Under the pieces are notes generated by a model that saw only the letters and a program-made list of their open reading frames with translations, made no database searches and had not been told where the DNA came from. A stretch of 62,205 nucleotides of DNA, taken from positions 1 through 62,205 of the forward strand of contig JAKLIY010000023.1 of NCBI GenBank assembly GCA_022709365.1. Reading direction: 5' to 3'. The position numbers were made by a program, and so were the translations under genes. This DNA comes from Pseudomonadota bacterium. Its GTDB lineage: Bacteria > Pseudomonadota > Gammaproteobacteria > Competibacterales > Competibacteraceae. Positions 55,900-62,205 of the stretch are shown here, piece after piece; position 1 is the first letter of the stretch; each line of letters opens with the position of its first letter.

Positions 55900-55913
55900 T
55901 AGTATTGCTACTA
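55900..55913. promoter_or_regulatory. HexR-type operator 2
   Basis: TAGTATTGCTACTA has arms TAGTA/TACTA and the same 14-base length as operator 1, with the centres 91 bases apart. It is close to the hexR start, which suggests autoregulation. Confidence 0.55.
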
Positions 55914-55990
55914 ACAAAGCTTCGCTATTTATGGTAAAAAAACTACATCAACATCAAGCAGCAATCCGAACCTGCTCATCGAGGGATTTC

Positions 55991-56965
55991 ATGGCTGATT
56001 TCAATGACGTTCAGGGTACATTCTCCAACGACCCCGCCAACTCGCCGGTGTCGGCTCCCACCGAACCGGGAACCGCGTCGTTGCTGGCTCAGATCGAAGC
56101 CGCACGGGAACGACTGAGCAAGGCCGAACAGCGCGTCGCCGACTACGTACTAAGCCATGCGGACGACATCATGAATCTGTCCATCGCGGCGTTGGCGGGA
56201 GCCGTGGGCGTGAGCCAGCCGACTGTGGCGCGCTTTTGTCTGGCGCTGGGTTTCACGGGCTTCAAGGAGTTCAAGCTGCGCCTGGTGCAAAGTCTGGCCG
56301 GGGGCGTGCCGTTCGTGCATCGCGACGTCGGCGCGGGCGATCCGGCATCCGCGCTGGTCGCCAAGGTGCTGGATCGAACTATCGCCGCGTTAATGCGGGT
56401 GCGTAACGAACTGGATGCGGTGGCGCTGGACCAGGCCATTCACCTGTTGGCGAACGCGCGGAGCATCGAATTTTATGGCGCGGGTAATTCCGGGATTATC
56501 GCTGCCGATGCTCAGCATAAGTTCTTCCGTCTGGGCGTACCGACCGTGGCCTACGCGGACCCGCATATTCACGGCATGGCCGCGACCTTCCTCCAGCCCG
56601 GCGACGTGGTGGTGGCGATTTCCAACACCGGCCGCACCCGCGACCTGCTACGCAGCGTCGAATCCGCCCTGCAGGCAGGTGCGAGCGTGGTCGCCATCAC
56701 TGCCAGCGGTTCGCCGCTCGCCAAGCTCAGCACGGTGGCGTTGTGCGCTGATGTCGAGGAGGACCCGGACGTCTATTCGCCGATGACTTCCCGCATCGCT
56801 CACCTGGCCATCATCGACGTGCTGGCGGTGGGGGTGGCGCTCAGCCGGGGACCGGGACTACTGGCCCGGCTGGAAAAAGCCAAGCAGAGTCTGCGGGAGC
56901 GGCGCGTGCCCCGGCACAAGGCAAAGGTTACTGGAACGGGTGTCACCCGACGCGACGGGCATTGA
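55991..56965 (+). CDS. hexR: HexR-like RpiR-family regulator
   Basis: 324 residues from ATG 55991 (GAGGG upstream); an earlier in-frame ATG is at 55931. N-terminal RpiR helix-turn-helix: LSKAEQRVADYVLSHADDIM and LAGAVGVSQPTVARFCLALG with FTGFKEFKLRL. C-terminal SIS domain: IEFYGAGNSGIIAADAQHKF and VVVAISNTGRTRDLL. HexR senses KDPG and represses Entner-Doudoroff and gluconate genes. It is divergent from gntP-gntK-edd with two matching palindromes between. Confidence 0.88.
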   Translation: MADFNDVQGTFSNDPANSPVSAPTEPGTASLLAQIEAARERLSKAEQRVADYVLSHADDIMNLSIAALAGAVGVSQPTVARFCLALGFTGFKEFKLRLVQSLAGGVPFVHRDVGAGDPASALVAKVLDRTIAALMRVRNELDAVALDQAIHLLANARSIEFYGAGNSGIIAADAQHKFFRLGVPTVAYADPHIHGMAATFLQPGDVVVAISNTGRTRDLLRSVESALQAGASVVAITASGSPLAKLSTVALCADVEEDPDVYSPMTSRIAHLAIIDVLAVGVALSRGPGLLARLEKAKQSLRERRVPRHKAKVTGTGVTRRDGH

Positions 56966-57004
56966 GGCCAGGTCGAGTCGGAACGAGCCGGTCACCCACA
57001 TGGA

Positions 57005-57877
57005 TTACGCTAACCCGGCCGCCACGAAATCCGGTCGCACGGCGTAGCTGGCCAGCAGCGTTTCGAGACGCTCGGGCGGTGCGGGCCGGTTGAATTCGAC
57101 GCCGAGTGCCTGGCGGTGGATGCCGGTGGATGAAATGAGGAGCGTATCGAGGCCGGCGCGGCGGGCACCGGGCACATCCGTCACCAGTGAGTCACCGATG
57201 AACAGTACGCTTTGTGCTCCCAAGTCTTGAAGCTGCGTCCGACCATGTATGAATACTGCCGGATCAGGCTTGCCGAACCAATGTACCGTTCCGCCGGCTT
57301 CCGCGAAACGCTGTGCCAACAGGCCCGCCCCTACCAACGGTTGTCCGCCAAAGACCAAATCCCGGTCAGGATTAGCACAAAGCATCGGTTTGTTCAGAGC
57401 ATTCAGCAGCGGCGCCCATCGGTCGGCGAGTTCGGCGGAGGGAAAACTACCGGCTGCAAGCAACCAGTCGGCTTGTTCAAGGCGGTCGGTAAAACGTGCC
57501 ATGACCGCGTCGGGCCAACCGTTCAGATCGGGTATCTCACCGACAACTTGGATAGCGCCCGTGGCGAACGGACCGTCCGGATCGGTGAGTGCATTCATCG
57601 CCAATTGACCCGAGGTGGTTGCTCCCGCGTACAGTTTGGGGGAAATGCCGAGATTCGCGAGCAAGGTCGCCGTGGCTTCGATGGTGCGTGAGGCGTTGCT
57701 GAGGAACCACACCGGTTTCCGTTCCGTGCGCCGCCGGGCCAGCCAGGCCAATCCGCCGGGAAAGGCATGGACGCCATCCATCACGACTCCCCACAGGTCG
57801 AGCAGAAAACCGTCGTACTGACGGCATAGCGCTTCCAAGTCGTTGTGGATCATCATCAGATCGGTTTTCGCTGCCAC
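57005..57877 (-). CDS. HAD class II phosphatase (NagD-like)
   Basis: 290 residues from GTG 57877 (GGTAGGA upstream); the frame stays open to 57994. Motif I is FLLDLWGVVMDGVHAFPG (nucleophile Asp), motif II WFLSNASRT and motif IV VLFIGDSLVTDVPGARRAGL, with a class II cap between. The DLWGVVxDG form is that of the TIGR01459 subfamily; substrates are unknown, probably small sugar phosphates. It converges with hexR. Confidence 0.85.
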   Translation of the reverse strand: MAAKTDLMMIHNDLEALCRQYDGFLLDLWGVVMDGVHAFPGGLAWLARRRTERKPVWFLSNASRTIEATATLLANLGISPKLYAGATTSGQLAMNALTDPDGPFATGAIQVVGEIPDLNGWPDAVMARFTDRLEQADWLLAAGSFPSAELADRWAPLLNALNKPMLCANPDRDLVFGGQPLVGAGLLAQRFAEAGGTVHWFGKPDPAVFIHGRTQLQDLGAQSVLFIGDSLVTDVPGARRAGLDTLLISSTGIHRQALGVEFNRPAPPERLETLLASYAVRPDFVAAGLA

Positions 57878-58186
57878 GGTGGTCCTACCCCTTCTCGATG
57901 AATAGACTGAATCGCTGCTCGGAGCATGGCACCAGCGAAATTTCTTCCGATTGGTCAGAAGAAATTCGCCGTAGGCTTTATTGAGCAGGGTCATTTTACA
58001 GGTCGCTCAACAGTTGTCGGCCGCGCTGGGAGGCGTTCTCCGCCAATTGGGCCAGATCGAATCCAGAACAACGCAGGGCAAAATCAACCGGGACCTACGG
58101 GAATGAGCACCATCCAGGCGCTGTTTGGTATGCTGAGCCGGATGCACTGCCCAAGCAGGATGAGTTGCTACTGAAGCCGCGATAAG
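57878..58186. other. Intergenic stretch with a possible coding relic
   Basis: On the minus strand near 58001-58095 a short frame ends SGFDLAQLAENASQRGRQLL before a stop, preceded by an in-frame stop, so at most a relic of a gene end. Nothing else is recognised. Confidence 0.35.
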
Positions 58187-58900
58187 ATGAATCTCTCGTT
58201 CGGTGCGGTCATGAATCGTCTCCATACCTCAATTTATCAGTACGGCGCGGTCGAAATCGCTCACTTGAAAGCGCGCGACCCCGCACTGGGCGTTGCCATC
58301 GACCGGATCGGCTGGATTGAGCGCGAGGTGAGGTCGGTGGTGTTCCCGGCACTGATCCACAGCTTGGTTTCCCAGCAAATTTCCAATACCGCCGCGGCGA
58401 CCGTCTGGCAGCGGCTCGGTGAGCGATTAGGGGAAATCACGCCGCCCCGCCTCAAGCAAACCATGCTGGCAGATCTCCAAGCCTGCGGAATACCCCGGCG
58501 CAAGGCGGAATGGCTTCACCACTTGAGCCATCAGGTGGTCAGCGGTGACCTGGATTTGTCCGCCCTCCCCGCCCTGCCCGACGCCGCGGTCATTGCTACG
58601 CTATCGGCCTTGCCCGGTATCGGCGTGTGGACGGCGGAAATGGTACTGATCTTCTCCCTGGGTCGGCCGGATGTCGTCAGTTGGGGCGATCAGGCGATTC
58701 GGCGCGGCATGATGCGCCTCTATGGTCTGGAGACGCTCAACAAGGCGCAATTTACCGATTATCGGGAACGCTACCGGCCCTATGGCACAGTGGCGTCGTT
58801 CTATTTGTGGGCGCTGGCGAGCGCGCCGGCAGAGATCGCAACCCCCACCCACCCCGCGCCAGAGTCGGTCCCAGCGACACGCAGGTCGAGGCGAACATGA
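58187..58900 (+). CDS. DNA-3-methyladenine glycosylase (AlkA-like HhH-GPD)
   Basis: 237 residues. The HhH-GPD core is clear: LIHSLVSQQISNTAAATVWQ, hairpin LSALPGIGVWTAEMVLIFSL and the catalytic Asp in VVSWGDQAIRRGMMRLYG. It removes alkylated purines from DNA. It has no Fe-S Cys cluster. The start is uncertain (58187 or 58211). The Pro- and Thr-rich tail after residue 215 is probably non-essential. Confidence 0.87.
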   Translation: MNLSFGAVMNRLHTSIYQYGAVEIAHLKARDPALGVAIDRIGWIEREVRSVVFPALIHSLVSQQISNTAAATVWQRLGERLGEITPPRLKQTMLADLQACGIPRRKAEWLHHLSHQVVSGDLDLSALPALPDAAVIATLSALPGIGVWTAEMVLIFSLGRPDVVSWGDQAIRRGMMRLYGLETLNKAQFTDYRERYRPYGTVASFYLWALASAPAEIATPTHPAPESVPATRRSRRT

Positions 58901-59014
58901 AAAACCCCGCGCCCATCATCCAGCGGCTGCGTCTGCGAGAGCTTCAAACCGACCGGCCCACCAATCTCACATTAGGATAAACTCCGGCCCCCTTAAGCTG
59001 GATAAAAACCTCCC

Positions 59015-60355
59015 TTGAACGCCACCACCTCCCCCTTCGCCATTCCCAACATCCGCCGTTTTCTGGCGTTCCGATTGCTATTCGGGGTGCGCTTCTACTA
59101 CCCGGTATTCGCCATCCTGTTTCTCGACTTCGGACTGACCGTTGGGCAGTTTGCCGTGCTGAATGCGGTCTGGGCAGCGACGATCGTCGGTTGCGAAGTG
59201 CCGTCCGGGGCACTGGCGGATGTCGTGGGACGTCGTACCTTGGTGGTCACCGCCGGGGCGCTGATGGTCGTGGAAATCGCCTTGCTGTGTTTTGTCCCGC
59301 GGGGTCATCCTGAATGGGTCTTTACCGCCTTTCTGCTCAACCGGATTCTCAGTGGCCTGGCCGAGGCGTTGGCCAGCGGCGCGGATGAAGCGCTGGCCTA
59401 TGACAGTTTAAAAGCCCAAGGCCGGGCGATGGATTGGCCTCAAGTCCTGGCGACGCTGATGCGCTGGAACGCGCTGGCGTTCATGGCGGCGCTGACGCTG
59501 GGGGCGTTCGTTTATGACGCCGAAGCCTTGCAGCGGTTGCTAGGCGTACTCGGCTGGGAGGTAGCGCTCGATCCGCAGACCACCCTGCGTTTTCCACTCT
59601 ACCTGACGCTGGCGACCGCAATCGGTGCCTGGTGGGCGGCGCTGGGGATGACCGAACCGGGTGAGCGTCCCGTTCATTCCCAAGGGCTGTGGGTCACCCT
59701 CCATCACGCCGGGCGGGCGACACTGGACGCGGGCCGCTGGATTCTGGCGACGCCCTTTGCAGGGGTGGTGATCGCCAGCGGCATGTTGTTCGATCATCTG
59801 GCCCGGCTCTTCGTCACTCTGAACAGTCCCTATTTTCGGTTGATTGGCCTGCCGGAGGCCAGTTTCGGCCTGATCGGCGCGGGGATCGCCCTGCTGGGGG
59901 TCAGTATAGCCCGACTCGCACCGGCGTTGACCCGGCTTTCACCCTGTTGGAACTTTGCCCTGTTGGTGACGCTGTGCCTGGTCGGCTTGGCCGGCGCGGC
60001 GTTCGTGTTGCCGTTTGGGCTGGGACTGGTTCCGGTGGCGTTGATCCATGTCGTGCTGTTGCTCACCGGTTATTTGGTCAGCCATTATCTCAACGCCATC
60101 ACCGATTCCGCCCAACGCGCCACCGTGCTGAGCTTCAAGGGATTAGTGTTCAATCTGGGCTATGGCGCACTCGGTTTACTGTACGCGGCTTTGTTGATCA
60201 TGCTGCGTGACGGTTCGCCCAGGGGTGAAGAAGGGATTTTCCAGGCCTCCCTGCCGTGGCTGTTGGGTTATGGGATCATCATCTTTCTGCTGTTTGCCGG
60301 ATTCGTCGCGCTGTATCGGCCTACCGGCATCCTCCAGCCGCCGGATCCGGACTAA
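59015..60355 (+). CDS. Major facilitator superfamily transporter
   Basis: 446 residues from TTG 59015 (CCTCCC-rich region upstream, no strong site). Twelve hydrophobic segments, with the MFS loop motif GALADVVGRRTLVV between helices 2 and 3, and LSGLAEALASGADEALAYD later. It resembles the YxlH/DHA1-like transporters, substrate unknown. The next membrane-protein gene starts ten bases downstream. Confidence 0.85.
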   Translation: MNATTSPFAIPNIRRFLAFRLLFGVRFYYPVFAILFLDFGLTVGQFAVLNAVWAATIVGCEVPSGALADVVGRRTLVVTAGALMVVEIALLCFVPRGHPEWVFTAFLLNRILSGLAEALASGADEALAYDSLKAQGRAMDWPQVLATLMRWNALAFMAALTLGAFVYDAEALQRLLGVLGWEVALDPQTTLRFPLYLTLATAIGAWWAALGMTEPGERPVHSQGLWVTLHHAGRATLDAGRWILATPFAGVVIASGMLFDHLARLFVTLNSPYFRLIGLPEASFGLIGAGIALLGVSIARLAPALTRLSPCWNFALLVTLCLVGLAGAAFVLPFGLGLVPVALIHVVLLLTGYLVSHYLNAITDSAQRATVLSFKGLVFNLGYGALGLLYAALLIMLRDGSPRGEEGIFQASLPWLLGYGIIIFLLFAGFVALYRPTGILQPPDPD

Positions 60356-60365
60356 CAGGACTTTC

Positions 60366-61295
60366 ATGATGGACATCCTTCTTCCAGCAGGCCGGGCGGC
60401 CATCGACCTGGCGCTCTTCGTGTTACTACCGGTCATGGTAGTCATGCTGTCCCTGATGCGCTTACTGGAAGCCCAAGGACTGTTGGACTGGGTAGTCGCC
60501 CGGCTGACTCCCGTCGTGCATCCGTTCGGACTGACCGGATTAAGTCTCTTCGCCGCGTTGCAAATCAACTTCGTGAGCTTCGCCGCGCCGATCGCTACGT
60601 TAGCGATGATGGAGCAACGTGGGGCATCCGATCGGCATCTGGCCACCACACTGGCCATGGTCTTCGCGATGGCTCAGGCCAACGCCAGCCTGCCGCTGGC
60701 CACACTGGGCCTGCACTTATTACCGACGCTCGGATTCTCGGTCGTGGGCGGGCTGATCGCCGCCGCGACGACTTATCATGGTTTCGGGCGGAAGCTATCC
60801 CGTGAGGAACACTTCACCGACGACACGCTCCATCATCCGACCGCCGAGGGCACGAAGGGTGTGCTGGACGTCATCAACCGGGCCGGAGCCGAGGCGTTCA
60901 AGATCGCCATCGGCGCTATTCCACTCTTGGTATTAGCGCTGGTCCTTGTGACCGCTCTGCGCCACGCCGGGGCGGTAGAAGGACTCACCGACCTGTTGAC
61001 CCCGCTCTTGGGTCGGTTGGGTATCGATCCGGCGTTGGTTCTGCCCACCTTCATCAAGTATCTGGCGGGCGGCACGGCGATGCTGGGCGCCATGGATGAA
61101 TTGCTGCGACAAGGACTCTTCACGCCTACCTTGTTAAACCAGAGCGCCGGATTCCTCATTCACCCGCTGGATCTGCCCGGCGCCGCTATCCTGGTCTCGG
61201 CGGGTCGGCGCGTCGCTAGCGTCTGGAAGATCGCCGCACTCGGCGCGGGCGTAGGGATCGCCGTCCGTACACTCAGCCATCTGCTCTTTATATAA
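60366..61295 (+). CDS. Nucleoside-recognition (Gate) domain membrane protein
   Basis: 309 residues from ATG 60366 with AGGA upstream. Two Gate-domain halves: LQINFVSFAAPIATLAMMEQ and, near the end, PTFIKYLAGGTAMLGAMDEL. These membrane proteins (SpmA/YjiG-like) are annotated for nucleoside recognition, but a transport or sensing role is not established. It follows the MFS gene closely and is probably cotranscribed. Confidence 0.8.
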   Translation: MMDILLPAGRAAIDLALFVLLPVMVVMLSLMRLLEAQGLLDWVVARLTPVVHPFGLTGLSLFAALQINFVSFAAPIATLAMMEQRGASDRHLATTLAMVFAMAQANASLPLATLGLHLLPTLGFSVVGGLIAAATTYHGFGRKLSREEHFTDDTLHHPTAEGTKGVLDVINRAGAEAFKIAIGAIPLLVLALVLVTALRHAGAVEGLTDLLTPLLGRLGIDPALVLPTFIKYLAGGTAMLGAMDELLRQGLFTPTLLNQSAGFLIHPLDLPGAAILVSAGRRVASVWKIAALGAGVGIAVRTLSHLLFI

Positions 61296-61320
61296 ACGAA
61301 GGCTCGATGATGTCCAGCGG

Positions 61321-61812
61321 CTACACCGACCGCCACTCGCGAAAGGTCGCCGCTTGTCCGCCATATCGCCCCGCGTCATCCGTCAGGTTCCAGACCGTCA
61401 CCCGCTCGATCAGGAATCGCTGCCCGGTGCGGGCGATCCGCACACCCGAATAATCATCGATGAATCCTCGGGCCGTGACTTCCGCCAGCAATCGCGCTCG
61501 CTCGGCGCGGTTTGGCGCTTCTGCGGTCCAGCGCGAGGGTATCCGGGTCAATTCCTCCCACGACAGCGCAAAGAGGTTCAACGCGGTTTGGTTGCCGTAA
61601 GTTAGGAGCGGATCTGGGGTGGTATCGTGTGAGAGGATCGCGAAGGGGGCATGAAAGAGCGCTTCAGCGGCGACTTCCGGTGACAGCGCCGGGTCAATCA
61701 AATGGCGTCCAGTCAAGGCGTGAAAGGTGCGGCGTAACCGTTCCGCGTGTTCTACCTGATAGCGATTCGCTGGGCATGGAATGAGCATCAGCGGCTCCTG
61801 CGTGATTTCCAT
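61321..61812 (-). CDS. MEKHLA-domain (PAS-like) protein
   Basis: 163 residues. FHAPFAILSHDTTPDPLLTY, GNQTALNLFALSWEELTRIP and ITARTGQRFLIE-like region (VRIARTGQRFLIERVTVWNL) match stand-alone MEKHLA-domain proteins, a PAS-related fold of unknown ligand. The start could be ATG 61812 or 61788. It converges with the nucleoside-recognition gene. Confidence 0.82.
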   Translation of the reverse strand: MEITQEPLMLIPCPANRYQVEHAERLRRTFHALTGRHLIDPALSPEVAAEALFHAPFAILSHDTTPDPLLTYGNQTALNLFALSWEELTRIPSRWTAEAPNRAERARLLAEVTARGFIDDYSGVRIARTGQRFLIERVTVWNLTDDAGRYGGQAATFREWRSV

Positions 61813-62205
61813 AAAGCAATGGCAAAGGAGTGTACTTCATTAACGCCGGAGAGGGTGGCGTTCCGCAGGATCGTATCGCAGCCGGCCTCTGGATTCTTAT
61901 CGACGGCTCAACCGGGCGAAGCCGATGCGGTCGAGTTCGCCGCTAACCTGGGCGCAGCGATGGACGACGACGATGAACGGGCGTTCGCTCAAACTGATTA
62001 GCGTTGCATCCATCCTGATGGGCGTTCAGCCGGTGGCGGTTCGCCGCCGTTTTGTTGCAATGGTTCGGACAGTTTTGATTTCAGGACTTTCGCTCAATCT
62101 TCTCGATCAAGCGGGTTGATACACTGGAATACGCGGATTACGTAACTCATGACGTAAATACTCACTCCAGAGGTTGTTTTTAACTTGGTAGAGGGTTGTC
62201 TTCAT
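61813..62205. other. Nearly empty window end
   Basis: No recognised gene. On the minus strand 62107-62205 an open frame reaches the window edge (MKTTLYQVKNNLWSEYLRHE and RNPRIPVYQPA then stop); it may be the end of a gene beginning outside the window. Confidence 0.4.

Overview
The window is GC-rich bacterial DNA carrying a complete-looking set of respiratory denitrification genes of gammaproteobacterial type, an Entner-Doudoroff/gluconate locus under a HexR-like regulator, and a RiPP (lasso-peptide type) cluster. This combination, with many small toxin-antitoxin modules and decayed mobile elements, fits an environmental denitrifying gammaproteobacterium such as the wastewater glycogen-accumulating Competibacter/Contendobacter group. 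That placement is inference from gene content and has not been tested.

Layout. (1) 1-12.9 kb: a partial upstream gene, a WecA-like sugar-phosphate transferase, then a lasso-peptide-type cluster: B2 protease (1328-1846), cyclase (2943-4862), precursor (4933-5346), PRMT-like methyltransferase (7174-8292), HPr-kinase-like peptide kinase (8292-9194), PqqD-like B1 (10670-10945) and ABC exporter (10999-12879). The genes are separated by HicAB, decayed BrnT and MazF loci, a REP-associated tyrosine transposase that duplicated part of the methyltransferase, an AbrB-Doc module lodged at the kinase 3' end, and a Uma2 nuclease. The precursor is the most unusual object in the window: a canonical lasso leader (YxxPxLxxxG) is followed by a short candidate core and then a peptidase-S74-type self-cleaving chaperone domain.

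(2) 13.4-41.6 kb: a denitrification island. A Dnr-type regulator diverges from nirS-nirM-nirC-nirF-nirDL-nirGH-nirJ-nirN (cytochrome cd1 and heme d1 synthesis). An A/T-richer pair (unknown protein and nnrS) follows, then nosZRDFYL, a small periplasmic protein, and on the minus strand norC-norB-norQ-(4Fe-4S membrane protein)-(Cys-rich secreted protein)-norD. A divergent hemerythrin/DUF2249/membrane-protein operon closes the island. The same TTGAT-N4-GTCAA box stands before nirS and between norC and the hemerythrin gene. The four siroheme-decarboxylase subunits are encoded as two double-length fusions, each with a related palindromic repeat read in frame in its linker. nirE is not in the window.

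(3) 41.7-50.6 kb: an IS remnant, a GntP-family permease, L-threonate-dehydrogenase-like and OtnK-like genes, an array of hairpins resembling IS200/IS605-type ends, an ATPase remnant, a LysR regulator, an alcohol dehydrogenase and an aldo-keto reductase, with a leftover of a second aldo-keto reductase.

(4) 50.6-56.97 kb: gntP-gntK-edd on the minus strand, followed by a frameshifted and truncated eda, diverging from a hexR-like regulator across two TAGTA...TACTA palindromes.

(5) 57-62.2 kb: housekeeping-type genes (HAD phosphatase, AlkA-like glycosylase, MFS transporter, nucleoside-recognition membrane protein, MEKHLA-domain protein) and a nearly empty end.

All coordinates, motifs and repeat comparisons were made by eye. 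No database search or structure prediction was run.
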